Translations under genes and position numbers: made by a program | Notes under the pieces: model-generated | Databases searched by the model: none | What the model saw: only the letters and a program-made list of their open reading frames with translations | Told to the model about the DNA's origin: nothing | DNA from: Chroococcidiopsis thermalis PCC 7203 | GTDB lineage: Bacteria > Cyanobacteriota > Cyanobacteriia > Cyanobacteriales > Chroococcidiopsidaceae | Direction: 5' to 3' | DNA length: 64,000 bases | Assembly: GCF_000317125.1 (NCBI RefSeq) | Contig: NC_019695.1 | Coordinates: 5,754,336-5,818,335, forward strand | Shown: positions 1 to 9,015 of the stretch, piece after piece | Numbering within the stretch: position 1 is the first letter of the stretch | Layout: each line of letters begins with the position of its first letter

Positions 1-50
1 CAGCAATTGTTAATAAAAATCTACATATTTTTAAGAAAGCAACGGTTATT

Positions 51-131
51 GATGAGTGGCTGGTGGCTGGTGACTAGTGGTTAGAAACGATTCTAGCCAC
101 CAGCCCCTAGTCACTAGTCACTGATAACTGT
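51..131. repeat. Intergenic repeat with inverted segments
   Basis: Short repetitive stretch built from TGGCTGGTGGCT- and ACTAGTCACTAGT-like words. CTGGTGGCT (60-68) is mirrored by AGCCACCAG (95-103), so it can fold into a hairpin. A diverged relative starting with the same words (GATGAGTGGCTGGTGGCT) lies at about 54371-54450, downstream of gatB. This is a dispersed intergenic repeat of the STRR type known from cyanobacteria; no coding function is seen. Confidence 0.55.
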
Positions 132-134
132 CCC

Positions 135-1058
135 TCATCTTTGCCACTGCTGTAATATGTACTCATAAAATATCTCGCGATCGACTCGCTCCATGACTTG
201 AACTTTGCGCCCGCCAGGTTGAATTTTGGTGCGACCTTGGCTTGCACCTGTAGTGATAATTGTGGTTTCCCATTCTCGCAGTTGATAAAACTCTGGATGA
301 GCTAGATATGCTGTGGCTAACACATCCCAAAAATAATAATCTTGAGGAATGACCAAGGCATAACACTGTCCTACCAAGTCTGAAAGGGGATAATGACGCT
401 GTTTGCCCATTTGCCGCACGATCGCGGCTGTGACTGGAACATTATTTGTTAAATCCAGAGGACACATCACAATCGGAATCTGTGTCTGCCAAACGCGATC
501 GACAGCCATTGCATCCCAGTAAGCATTCCATTCCGCCGAACCATCCTGTCCTGGTTCGATGCTTTTTTCTACATTACCAGGAACATTCAGCGCTCCACCC
601 ATCCAAACCAGGCGTTGAATCTTAGCTTCGATTTCTGGAGCCGTATCTAAAGCAACTGCAATAGTGGTCAAGGGACCAGTTACCATCAAGGTTACGGGTT
701 CTGGCGCATTCAGCAACGTATGGATGGTAAACTCCTGACCTGTTTGCTCAACCAAAGACGTGCAAATGGTATCTTGCTGGTTGAGAATGGGTAGGCAATC
801 GACAATGAGGGAATCGCGACGATAGAGACGGGGGAAAGGATTAATCCCGCGCACGGTACTAGCTGCAACCGGAACGCGATCGCATCCCATGAAATCGAGA
901 ATTTTACGGGTAGCACTGACGGCGGCGTGGGCGTAACAATCAGCTGGAGTGACAACAACACCCAGACATTCAACTCGTTCCATCGTCATCAGTAGCATAG
1001 TTGCTAGATAATCATCTACACCACCGTCACAATCCATAAGTACGAGTTGTTTAGACAT
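135..1058 (-). CDS. Inosine-uridine-type nucleoside hydrolase
   Basis: 307 aa, the normal length for the nucleoside hydrolase family, which cleaves the N-glycosidic bond of ribonucleosides to give base plus ribose in the cytoplasm. The N-terminal calcium/ribose-binding signature DCDGGVDD is present, with Asp9, Asp11, Asp15 and Asp16. The family's WMGGA-like segment is at about residue 152 and an NNVP segment follows about 50 residues later. The start is the ATG at 1056-1058. The next start codon, of the divergent cytosine deaminase gene, is only 17 bp away. Together the pair suggests salvage of pyrimidine nucleosides and bases. Substrate preference (uridine, cytidine or purine nucleosides) cannot be read from the sequence. 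Confidence 0.9.
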   Translation of the reverse strand: MSKQLVLMDCDGGVDDYLATMLLMTMERVECLGVVVTPADCYAHAAVSATRKILDFMGCDRVPVAASTVRGINPFPRLYRRDSLIVDCLPILNQQDTICTSLVEQTGQEFTIHTLLNAPEPVTLMVTGPLTTIAVALDTAPEIEAKIQRLVWMGGALNVPGNVEKSIEPGQDGSAEWNAYWDAMAVDRVWQTQIPIVMCPLDLTNNVPVTAAIVRQMGKQRHYPLSDLVGQCYALVIPQDYYFWDVLATAYLAHPEFYQLREWETTIITTGASQGRTKIQPGGRKVQVMERVDREIFYEYILQQWQR

Positions 1059-1075
1059 AAATAGGAGAATTATTC

Positions 1076-1507
1076 ATGGATGAATTTATGGCAGCCGCGA
1101 TCGCTCAAGCACAACAAGGGTTAGCAGAAGGAGGTATTCCCATCGGTTCGGTACTAGTCAAAGATGACAAAATTGTCGGTCAGGGACACAATAAGCGAGT
1201 TCAAGACGGCGATCCTGTCACCCATGCAGAAATCGATTGTCTCCGTAACGCAGGTAGAATCGGTAACTATAAAGGTACGACTCTTTATTCCACATTGATG
1301 CCTTGTTATCTCTGTGCTGGTGCTGTAGTGCAGTTTGGGATTAAAAAGGTGATTGCAGCTGAATCTGCCAATTTTGCTGGAGCCAAAGACTTTATGGAGG
1401 CACATGGCGTAGAAGTTATCGATTTAAATATGTATGAGTGCAAGCGAATGATGGGAGATTTTATTGAAAAAAATCCTTCTCTTTGGAATGAGGATATTGG
1501 TGAATAG
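1076..1507 (+). CDS. Nucleoside/cytosine deaminase, yeast FCY1-like
   Basis: 143 aa zinc-dependent deaminase of the cytidine deaminase fold. The zinc site is complete: His50 and Glu52 in THAEIDCL, and Cys77 and Cys80 in PCYLC. Overall layout, including an N-terminal GGIPIGSVL, GHNKR and the C-terminal EDIGE, matches yeast cytosine deaminase (cytosine to uracil) better than tRNA adenosine deaminase TadA; that comparison is from memory. RBS-like AGGAG lies at 1063-1067, 8 nt before the ATG. It is divergent from the nucleoside hydrolase gene, which supports a base-salvage role. Guanine deaminase or another nucleobase deaminase activity remains possible. Confidence 0.85.
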   Translation: MDEFMAAAIAQAQQGLAEGGIPIGSVLVKDDKIVGQGHNKRVQDGDPVTHAEIDCLRNAGRIGNYKGTTLYSTLMPCYLCAGAVVQFGIKKVIAAESANFAGAKDFMEAHGVEVIDLNMYECKRMMGDFIEKNPSLWNEDIGE

Positions 1508-1550
1508 GGTACAGCATAGCGCCTCGGACTCTACTCGATCGCAAAAAATA

Positions 1551-1581
1551 AGAGCGCCAAATCGTGCGCTCTCATTGTTTT
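1551..1581. terminator. Probable bidirectional intrinsic terminator
   Basis: Stem AGAGCGC (1551-1557) pairs with GCGCTCT (1566-1572) around an 8-nt loop. An A-rich run precedes it and CATTGTTTT follows it, so it can act on both strands. It sits between the convergent cytosine deaminase gene and the small 70-aa gene. Confidence 0.65.
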
Positions 1582-1593
1582 ATTTAAGTTGAT

Positions 1594-1806
1594 TCAAGCA
1601 ACTTGCGAGTGTATTTCCTCTTCACTCGGTATCCAGTTAGCTGATAAGTCTTCAACGACACCTGTTTGTCCTAATTCCCTATCTCTCACGACTCTGACTA
1701 TTAAGGTTGGCTGATAAACTCCATCAATAATCTGGTGTCCGTAACCGATGACATTACCAGATTGTCCGCTAGCGTGATGAATAACGCGATCGCCGACTTG
1801 AAACAT
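1594..1806 (-). CDS. Conserved small protein, SH3/KOW-like
   Basis: 70 aa. It begins MFQVGDRVIHHASGQSG, a pattern of a beta-barrel opening seen in KOW/CarD-type small domains (VGDxVxH...G...G.V), and ends in an acidic segment with WIPSEEE. No catalytic motif is visible. It resembles short cyanobacterial proteins of unknown function. The ATG at 1804-1806 is the only in-frame start giving the full barrel motif. Function unknown; a nucleic-acid-binding role would be a guess from the fold. Confidence 0.6.
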   Translation of the reverse strand: MFQVGDRVIHHASGQSGNVIGYGHQIIDGVYQPTLIVRVVRDRELGQTGVVEDLSANWIPSEEEIHSQVA

Positions 1807-2152
1807 GGCTCACTCTCCTTATTTGAGGATATGGTTGTCTGCTGTTTCTTGTCTCGAACCTGGATCGTTAAATTGATTAAGTTGTGATTCTCCTTCTATA
1901 CAATTTGCCGTGAATTATATGTTGAGGTCAACTTCGATTTATGGGTTGATTGCCAAAATATGTTCTTCTTACTGAAGAACACTTGACCTACAATTGACGC
2001 AAACGAACTGCCCAGACAACACTCAATCAAATGAGAGAAAGTTATTTCGATTGGCAGCCACTAACATTGACTTTACTCTTACTTTATTCCAACGTCACAA
2101 TATCAGACGAAGTTTAACGGGTCAACAAGCTGAAAATATTTTGTAATCAGTA
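1807..2152. other. Gene-free stretch
   Basis: Upstream region of the 70-aa gene, up to the 3' end of the hybrid kinase gene. I see no supported gene. A small perfect stem, GTTCTTC (1962-1968) with GAAGAAC (1974-1980), is present without a following U-run. A 28-codon open frame near 2030 has no supporting signal. Confidence 0.4.
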
Positions 2153-5100
2153 CTACGAGTTATTTGATAACTCAGTAGTATTTAAGTATTTCTTTAGTTC
2201 TGCTTTAACTTTTATGTACTCAGCCTCAAGCTCAGAGACAATTTCTCTACTCTTTGGGAATTCAATTGTGCCATTACGTCCAATGATTTCTAATTGCTTT
2301 GATAGCTGACTGAAATACATTGCCCCCAAAGTAGCGCTACTAGATTTGAGAGTATGGGCTGCTCGTTGTAATTCTGTAGCATTTACAGATGCGATCGCGA
2401 TTTGCATTGTTTGAATTAATTTCGGTGCATCTTCTAAATAAGCATCAACTACCACTGCGATCGTTGCTGCTCCACCTTCCCCCGCCATCTCCTCTAATGC
2501 TTGCAAAGCTTTAGGATCGATTGCAGGAGAGGGTAAAGGTGGTGCGTGGTAGGTGGTGAAGCGGGCGGGAGCGTCCGGTTCCTCCGCAATAAAGCCGCGT
2601 CGTGGTGCGTGACTAATTTCTCCCTTGTCCCCCTTGTCCCCCTTGTCCCCCTTGTCCCCCTTGTCCCCCTTGTCCCCCTGCTCCCTACTCCCTGCTCCCT
2701 GCTCCCTGCTGCCAACACCTACGGGATGGCACTGACTCAAAGCCTGAGCCAAATGCTCGATCTTCACGGGTTTAGTTAGGTAATCGTCCATACCAGCATA
2801 GAGACAGGCTTCGCGATCGCCTTGCATGGCATTTGCAGTCATGGCGACAATTCGCGGTTTATGCGGAGGGAACCACCGCTGGCAAATTTGTCTTGCTGCC
2901 TCCAATCCATCCATTTCTGGCATCTGTACGTCCATCAACACGACATCGTAAGGCTGACGTTGCAGCGCGGCTAGAACTTCCAGTCCATTGTTAGCAACAT
3001 CTGCCCGATATCCCATTTGCTGCAACATTAACAACGCTACCTTCTGATTTACCGTATTATCTTCAGCTAATAAAATATTTAAAGGATGAGTTTGCGCTAT
3101 TTGAGCGCTAAGAGTTGAGGATTTAGGCAAAAATGGCGCAACTTGGGATGGCTGCGATTGTTCGCTCAAAATTTGCAACAGTACGTTATATAGCTGAGAT
3201 TGTTTGACAGGCTTTGTCAGACAGGCAGATAACTTGACTGCTGTACTTTGACTGGCGACTTCTGGCTTACCCATAGAAGTCAAGATGACTAAAGGTAGCT
3301 TGCGATAGTTAGAGTGTTGGTGGATAGTTGTAGCTAGGCTCAAACCATCCATCTGCGGCATTTGCATATCTAACACTGCTAGATCGAAAGGATCGCCACG
3401 TTGCAACCATTCCAATGCCTCTGCACCAGAAGTAGCTGCACGGGGAAGCATTCCCCAAGATTGAGCTTGCAGCATCAGAATTTTACGATTGGTAGCACTA
3501 TCGTCCACAATTAACAAACGCTTACCGTGCAATTGCGGCAAAATACAGGAACTTTCATGCTGCACGATATTGGGTGCTGCTACCGCGATCGTAAAGTAGA
3601 AGGTAGAACCAACACCGACTTGGCTCTCTACCCACATTCTCCCGCCCATCATCACACTTAAACGCTGAGAAATTGCTAAACCCAACCCCGTCCCGCCATA
3701 TTGACGAGTGGTGGAAGTATCGACTTGACTGAAGGACTTAAATAACCGATCCATGCGATCGCTAGGAATTCCAATCCCGGTGTCTTTAACGGCAAATTGA
3801 ATTTCATAGAATGTCGGCATGAGATAATCGGCAGTCTGCGGTAGTTGCTCTTTTTTTCTCCCCTCTAGGTACTCGCTACTATTTATCTCTTTAGTCGTGA
3901 CTGAAACTACAACTTCTCCATGCTCCGTAAACTTAACTGCATTGCTCAGCAGGTTGACTAGAATTTGACATAGCCGCGTCACGTCTCCCATAATCGTAGC
4001 TGGTGTTTGTGGATCGAGCAGGTAAGCCAGCTCCAGATTCTTGTCCGCAGCTTGAGGAGCTAGCACATCGAGAGAATTTTCAATACAAACTCGCAAATCG
4101 AAGGGTTGTTCTTCTAAATCCAACTTGTCTGATTCAATTTTGGAAAAGTCTAGAATGTCGTTGATGATTGTCAGTAAAGCATCGCCGCTTCTGCGGATCG
4201 TATCTACAAAATCTTGCTGCTGAGGAGTTAGGGATGTATTGAGCAGCAAACCTGTCATGCCAATCACTCCATTCATGGGAGTACGGATTTCATGGCTCAT
4301 GTTGGCGAGAAACGCACTTTTAGCTTGATTGGCAGCCTCAGCTGTGTTACGAGCCATCTGCGTTTCCAACTGCAACACTTCCAATGCTGTTTTTGATTCT
4401 ACAAGTTGCATACTAGCGGCTTCTGCTTGCTCTAAGGCTGCCTGTAAAGCTGCCGTTCTCGCGGCTACTTCTCGTTCTAGCTTCGTATTTTGCTCTGCTA
4501 ACTGGGTATCCCGATGCGCGATCGCATTTGCCATCTTGTTAAATGATGTCGCCAGATACCCCAATTCATCTTTTCTGTCGGCATCTAGTTGGACATCTAA
4601 GTTTCCCGCCGCAATCAGCTCTGTGGCTGTCAGCAATCTCCTTAAAGGTTTAGCAATTTGCTGGCGTAAAGTGACAAATATTAAGGCAACTTCTGTTAAT
4701 AGCGATAATAGCCCTAAGATCGGGATAAATTTAGCGTTAGACCATGCTTGCTGGAACAAGAATGACTTGGGAAGGACAACTACGAAATACCAATTAAGAG
4801 TGGGAATACTAGCAACAGCAAGATACTCGTTATTCTTGACGTTATCTATGACTATTTCTCCAGGTTGACTATGCTTAACTAATTTAAAAATAGTTTGCAA
4901 ATGCAAATCGTCCGCGCGATCGAGATAAAATTTACCCTGACTAGTTTGAATTTGTGACATCAAATTTGGATGAGCAATTAGGCGACCGTCGGAGTGAAAA
5001 ATCATGCTGTACGATCCTGGCAACCACTCGTTTGTCGTTCTCTTAACTAGATCGTCGAGCAGAATGTCACGATCGGTTGAGGTTAAGCGTCGCTCGTCCT

Positions 5101-5314
5101 GAGTTGCTGCTGCGAGAGCCAAAAAATCGCTCTCTTGCCGACCTCGTTCAATTACATATTGTTTGAGGTCTTCTCGCACATGAGATTCTAAATTCGATAA
5201 AACATGAAGATAACCGATCGCACTAGCAGCAATAATCACAAGAGTTACTCTCAGTGTTATTTTTAATAATGTTCGCCGTGCTATCTTGCCAATTGCTATT
5301 CGACTAGAAGCCAT
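2153..5314 (-). CDS. Hybrid sensor histidine kinase with two REC domains and HPt
   Basis: 1053 aa membrane sensor. Order: TM1 (about 17-38), periplasmic Cache-like sensor (about 40-190), TM2 (about 196-217), HAMP (about 218-270), coiled coil (about 270-335), HisKA with phospho-His341 in SHEIRTP, HATPase with NLLSNAVKF and [13 protein letters not shown]1 (about 595-715, LLIVDD and VLDMQMP), REC2 (about 745-860, LLAEDN and LMDVQMP), then C-terminal HPt (about 950-1045, AAHTLKSSS). All phosphorelay residues look intact. The linker between REC2 and HPt (about residues 868-924) is translated repeat DNA: a GSREQG-type pair followed by six KGD units, then an Arg/Pro-rich segment. No partner regulator is adjacent on the same strand; the GGDEF/EAL regulator is divergent. 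The ligand is unknown. Confidence 0.93.
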   Translation of the reverse strand: MASSRIAIGKIARRTLLKITLRVTLVIIAASAIGYLHVLSNLESHVREDLKQYVIERGRQESDFLALAAATQDERRLTSTDRDILLDDLVKRTTNEWLPGSYSMIFHSDGRLIAHPNLMSQIQTSQGKFYLDRADDLHLQTIFKLVKHSQPGEIVIDNVKNNEYLAVASIPTLNWYFVVVLPKSFLFQQAWSNAKFIPILGLLSLLTEVALIFVTLRQQIAKPLRRLLTATELIAAGNLDVQLDADRKDELGYLATSFNKMANAIAHRDTQLAEQNTKLEREVAARTAALQAALEQAEAASMQLVESKTALEVLQLETQMARNTAEAANQAKSAFLANMSHEIRTPMNGVIGMTGLLLNTSLTPQQQDFVDTIRRSGDALLTIINDILDFSKIESDKLDLEEQPFDLRVCIENSLDVLAPQAADKNLELAYLLDPQTPATIMGDVTRLCQILVNLLSNAVKFTEHGEVVVSVTTKEINSSEYLEGRKKEQLPQTADYLMPTFYEIQFAVKDTGIGIPSDRMDRLFKSFSQVDTSTTRQYGGTGLGLAISQRLSVMMGGRMWVESQVGVGSTFYFTIAVAAPNIVQHESSCILPQLHGKRLLIVDDSATNRKILMLQAQSWGMLPRAATSGAEALEWLQRGDPFDLAVLDMQMPQMDGLSLATTIHQHSNYRKLPLVILTSMGKPEVASQSTAVKLSACLTKPVKQSQLYNVLLQILSEQSQPSQVAPFLPKSSTLSAQIAQTHPLNILLAEDNTVNQKVALLMLQQMGYRADVANNGLEVLAALQRQPYDVVLMDVQMPEMDGLEAARQICQRWFPPHKPRIVAMTANAMQGDREACLYAGMDDYLTKPVKIEHLAQALSQCHPVGVGSREQGAGSREQGDKGDKGDKGDKGDKGDKGEISHAPRRGFIAEEPDAPARFTTYHAPPLPSPAIDPKALQALEEMAGEGGAATIAVVVDAYLEDAPKLIQTMQIAIASVNATELQRAAHTLKSSSATLGAMYFSQLSKQLEIIGRNGTIEFPKSREIVSELEAEYIKVKAELKKYLNTTELSNNS
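2541..2711. repeat. Intergenic-type repeats inside the kinase gene
   Basis: A 9-bp tandem array (CTTGTCCCC, about six copies, 2622-2679) is followed by a CTCCCTGCT-type array (about 2679-2711). A GC-rich segment flanked by GGTGCGTGG and GGTGCGTGA (2541-2613) precedes them. The same two arrays occur in intergenic DNA elsewhere in the window (about 20095-20128, 26219-26262, 26935-27010). Here they are translated in frame within the REC2-HPt linker. Confidence 0.8.
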
Positions 5315-5780
5315 ATCTTAATTTCCAATCCGACAAATGCTTCACGCTACGTTCGCATTTAGTATTCCCGGAATCAGTTATCAGTTATCAGTGAAGAGGG
5401 AGCGCACGAGCGCAAGAGCAGAGAGCAGGGAGAATATTCTGATTTCCCTAAAATTTTCTTTATCAAAAATTTATGAGAGTGGGACAAAATTGCGTGATTT
5501 ACTCGATGTGAAAGCTGACAATAGTAGTCCATAGTGAAGCTACGAGATCCAGCAGACTTTGCGGCTCGGTAGAATATGTGACTCATAGTTTGCTATTCAG
5601 AGTTCAAGTGCTGCATCTATTACGATTGATTCTCTCAACGCGAGTGCCAATAACAATACTGGCAATACCAGTACTGGCAATACCAGTACTGGTAACACCA
5701 GACAGTTGGCAGTGCAAAAAGTCTTGCTCTTCTACTGCAACTTTACTAATCTTTCCTACTTCTTATGGGTGTTCGTCACT
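5315..5780. other. Divergent intergenic region, kinase versus GGDEF/EAL regulator
   Basis: 466 bp between the start of the hybrid kinase and the chosen start of the GGDEF/EAL regulator. It holds repeat words (ATCAGTTATCAGTTATCAGT near 5375, GAGCAGGGAG near 5425) and three tandem 15-bp hairpin units at 5657-5701. Promoters for both genes should lie here, but I cannot assign boxes with confidence. Confidence 0.5.
5657..5701. repeat. Three tandem 15-bp hairpin units
   Basis: Units 5657-5671 and 5672-5686 are identical (TACTGGCAATACCAG); unit 5687-5701 differs at two positions (TACTGGTAACACCAG). Each unit is a mini-hairpin CTGG-5 nt-CCAG, and unit junctions form the palindrome CCAGTACTGG. The array lies 79 bp before the ATG of the GGDEF/EAL regulator, in its probable 5' UTR or promoter. 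Confidence 0.75.
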
Positions 5781-8111
5781 ATGAACTCTAACCCCGTCTC
5801 TTCAACTACACCCTTAATTCTCGTGGTGGACGACGATAGAACCATGAGGATTTTACTGCGTCAAGCAATGGAGAAGGATGGCTACAGGGTAGTAGAAGCG
5901 GTAAACGGACAGCAAGCGTTAGAGGCGTATACTCAAGTTCATCCAGATTTGGTCTTGCTCGATGCACTCATGCCCGTGATGGATGGCTTTACTTGCTGCG
6001 GTCAGCTACAAGCTCTTTCTCGCTCCAAACACGCACCTATCTTAATTATCACGGCTCTAGAAGACCAAGAATCAGTCGATCGCGCCTTCCGCGCTGGTGC
6101 AAGCGACTTTGTGACAAAACCGATTCACTGGGCTGTTTTACGGCAGCGAGTCCGCCGACTTTTACACCAAACTCAACTTTACAAGCAATTGGCGCGATCG
6201 AATCGCGAATTACAAACAAAAATCAACGAACTCCACCAAGCACAAAAAGCACTGCAAGAGAGCCGCGAACGTTATGCTTTAATCGCGCAGAGCGCTCACG
6301 ATGGTTTGTGGGACTGGAATATCAGAAGCAATCAGATTTATTATTCTCCTCGTTGGAAATCGATGTTGGGTTATGAGGAGAAAGAAGTAGGTAATACTTT
6401 AGCAGAATGGTTCGATCGCATACATGCTGAAGATAAAGCTCAGTTCCAAGGAAAATTAAGCGCCCATTTAGCGGGGTTAACCAACCATTTTGAAACTGAA
6501 TATCGGTTATTGCGTCAGGATGGTAGCTACGGTTGGATGCTTTGTCGGGGGCTAGCCGTGCGCGACTCTGAAGGCAAACCTTACCGCATGGCAGGTTCTC
6601 AAACTGATATTACTCAACAAAAGGCAGCTGAGGCGAAATTACTGCACGATGCTTTCCACGATGGGTTAACAGGTCTACCAAATCGTCTCTGGTTCATGGA
6701 GCAATTAGAAAAAGCCATTCACCAAACAAAACAAGACCCGAAATCTCAATTTGCCCTCCTATTTTTAGATCTCGATCGCTTTAAAGTGGTCAACGATAGT
6801 TTAGGTCATGCTATGGGCGATCGCCTCCTGTTGGAGATCGCAACTCGCTTAAAAGCGTGCTTACCATCCAATAGCACTCTCTCTAGGTTAGGAGGAGATG
6901 AGTTTACGATCCTGTTGGAAAATTGCGACGCTCTTCGAGTTCGGCAAATTGCAGATCGAATTCATCGAGAATTGTCAACCCCCTTCAACCTCAAAGGCAA
7001 TGAAGTTTTTTGCACCGCTAGTATTGGGATTGCTTTAAGTCATAGCGGGTACGAACATTCGGAAGACGTGCTGCGAGATGCCGATATGACCATGTATCGT
7101 GCTAAAGCTATGGGTAAAGCGCGATCGGAAGTCTTTGAACCTGCCATTCACGATCGGGCGATCGCCAGAATGCAGCTCGAAATTGACCTGCGGCGGGCGC
7201 TAGAACACAAAGAGTTCATGGTAGTATACCAGCCAATTGTCTCGCTCAACAGCGGTCGAGTTGCTGGATTTGAAGCATTAATTCGTTGGCAGCATCCCCA
7301 ACGAGGCTGGGTATCACCCGCAGAATTCATTCCTGTAGCCGAAGAAACTGGATCGATCGTCCCGATTGGTTGGTGGATACTCGAACAAGTGTGTCAGCAG
7401 TTACGCACTTGGCAACAGCATTCTGTAGTTGACTCTCGATTAACAGTGAATGTCAATCTTTCTGGCAAGCAATTGACGCAACCCGATCTGGCGCGGGAAG
7501 TTAAACAAATTCTGCACAAAACTGGACTTTCTCCCAGTAGCTTGAAGTTAGAAATTACTGAAAGCGTACTGATGGATAATGTTGATGCTGCGGTTACTAT
7601 TTTGCAGCAGTTGAAGACCTTGGGAATCCAATTGGCGATCGATGATTTTGGCACGGGTTATTCTTCCCTCAGCTATCTCCATCGCCTACCCATAGATACG
7701 CTGAAGATCGATCGTTCTTTCGTTAACGATATTGATTGCGATCCAGAAAAAATTGAGATGATCCGTACTATCGTCTCTATGGCGTGGAACTTGGGCATCA
7801 ATGTGGTTGCTGAAGGGGTAGAAACGAAAAAGCAAATGTATCAATTGCAAGCCTTAAGATGCGATTACGGACAGGGTTATTTCTTCTCGCGTCCGGCGGA
7901 TGCTGAAGCTGCCAAGACTCTACAGTATTTTGAGATTAGAGGTAGCCGTTCTTCGCGCAGATCGAAACAACATATGCCAACACGTCATATCGATTTGATG
8001 GAAACTCGTCACGTCGATTTATTGGAAAATAGTTCTCAACACGCAACAAAAACATTTAGCCTACCAGATTTAGTCGATCTGGGCGGGCATGGATTAACCG
8101 ATCGCAGATAG
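5781..8111 (+). CDS. Response regulator REC-PAS-GGDEF-EAL (cyclic-di-GMP turnover)
   Basis: 776 aa from the ATG at 5781; an upstream TTG at 5706 would add 25 residues that look non-coding and run back to the hairpin repeats. Domains: REC (about 10-125, phospho-Asp in LLDALMP), PAS with PAC (about 155-270, WDWNI and YRMAGSQTDIT), GGDEF (about 280-440, intact RLGGDEF), EAL (about 450-700, intact GFEALIRW and DDFGTGYSSL). Both synthase and phosphodiesterase signatures are conserved, so net activity cannot be predicted. The usual RxxD inhibitory site before GGDEF reads PSNS, so product inhibition at that site is probably lost. Cytosolic. The C-terminal 60 residues are basic and repetitive (ARHIDLMETRHVDLLE-like) with unknown role. 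Confidence 0.92.
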   Translation: MNSNPVSSTTPLILVVDDDRTMRILLRQAMEKDGYRVVEAVNGQQALEAYTQVHPDLVLLDALMPVMDGFTCCGQLQALSRSKHAPILIITALEDQESVDRAFRAGASDFVTKPIHWAVLRQRVRRLLHQTQLYKQLARSNRELQTKINELHQAQKALQESRERYALIAQSAHDGLWDWNIRSNQIYYSPRWKSMLGYEEKEVGNTLAEWFDRIHAEDKAQFQGKLSAHLAGLTNHFETEYRLLRQDGSYGWMLCRGLAVRDSEGKPYRMAGSQTDITQQKAAEAKLLHDAFHDGLTGLPNRLWFMEQLEKAIHQTKQDPKSQFALLFLDLDRFKVVNDSLGHAMGDRLLLEIATRLKACLPSNSTLSRLGGDEFTILLENCDALRVRQIADRIHRELSTPFNLKGNEVFCTASIGIALSHSGYEHSEDVLRDADMTMYRAKAMGKARSEVFEPAIHDRAIARMQLEIDLRRALEHKEFMVVYQPIVSLNSGRVAGFEALIRWQHPQRGWVSPAEFIPVAEETGSIVPIGWWILEQVCQQLRTWQQHSVVDSRLTVNVNLSGKQLTQPDLAREVKQILHKTGLSPSSLKLEITESVLMDNVDAAVTILQQLKTLGIQLAIDDFGTGYSSLSYLHRLPIDTLKIDRSFVNDIDCDPEKIEMIRTIVSMAWNLGINVVAEGVETKKQMYQLQALRCDYGQGYFFSRPADAEAAKTLQYFEIRGSRSSRRSKQHMPTRHIDLMETRHVDLLENSSQHATKTFSLPDLVDLGGHGLTDRR

Positions 8112-8163
8112 GGAGGAATATCTCGTTTAGAATTAGGAATGACGATCGATAGACAGCCTTAAC

Positions 8164-8949
8164 GTGAATCGATATCTAGACGTAATTAAGCTGTTGTGGA
8201 GTGCCGCGATCGCGGCTGAGTTAGAATACCGCGCTAATTTTGTTTTAGCAACCCTCACCAGCCTTGGCAATCTTGCAGGCAGTTTATTCGGGCTTTCCCT
8301 ATTCTATAATGGCACTGGCTATACTTTTGAAGGCTGGCGTTGGCAAGAAGCCTTAATCGTACTGGGTGTTTTTACTGTACTTCAAGGCTTTTCCAGTACG
8401 TTTCTCTCGCCTAATCTCAACAAAATTGTCACCTATGTCCAACAGGGAACGTTGGATTTCGTGCTGTTAAAACCAATTAATAGCCAATTTTGGCTTTCTA
8501 CCCACACCCTTTCCCCTTGGGGAGTTCCCGATATTCTTTTCGGTAGCATCATCATCGGTTACGCTGGGAGTCTACTCGGTTTAACAATTGGTGACTACTT
8601 ACTGAGTGCAATTCCATTAATCTTTGGTTTTATCAGCCTCTATAGCTTGTGGTTTATGCTAGGGGCGACAAGTATTTGGTTTGTCAAAATTTATAACGTC
8701 ACCGAGGTATTACGAGGATTATTAGAAGCAGGACGATATCCAATGGTAGCTTATCCAATTGCTTATCGTTTCTTCTTTACCTTTGTCGTTCCCGTCGCTT
8801 TTCTCACCACAGTTCCAGCCGAGACAATGTTGGGAAGAGTTCAGTTAGGCTGGGTAATTGGTGCGGGAGTATTGGCGCTATTTTTATTTGCGATCGCTAC
8901 TGTATTTTGGCGGTTTGCTTTACGGTTTTACACCAGTGCTTCGAGTTAG
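8164..8949 (+). CDS. ABC-2 type transporter permease
   Basis: 261 aa with about six hydrophobic segments. It resembles the ABC-2 membrane family once called DUF990, permeases that work with a separate ATPase. The segment YVQQGTLDFVLLKPIN between early membrane helices is typical of that family. Start is GTG at 8164, 52 bp after the regulator stop. No ATPase or second permease of this type is nearby, so it either pairs with subunits encoded elsewhere or is a leftover. The next gene is a permease of an unrelated ABC class. Substrate unknown. Confidence 0.8.
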   Translation: MNRYLDVIKLLWSAAIAAELEYRANFVLATLTSLGNLAGSLFGLSLFYNGTGYTFEGWRWQEALIVLGVFTVLQGFSSTFLSPNLNKIVTYVQQGTLDFVLLKPINSQFWLSTHTLSPWGVPDILFGSIIIGYAGSLLGLTIGDYLLSAIPLIFGFISLYSLWFMLGATSIWFVKIYNVTEVLRGLLEAGRYPMVAYPIAYRFFFTFVVPVAFLTTVPAETMLGRVQLGWVIGAGVLALFLFAIATVFWRFALRFYTSASS

Positions 8950-9015
8950 TAAGATGTAGGATAAGTGACCTTGTTAACGCAGCCCACGAACTTAAAATAA
9001 AGATTAATTTTAAAA

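Noticed and set aside
2622-2711. Minisatellite array as CRISPR or phage feature
   Set aside because: Low-complexity 9-bp array, translated in frame in a kinase linker.
5657-5701. CRISPR-like tandem repeat
   Set aside because: Units are 15 bp, directly adjacent with no spacers, and there are no cas genes.
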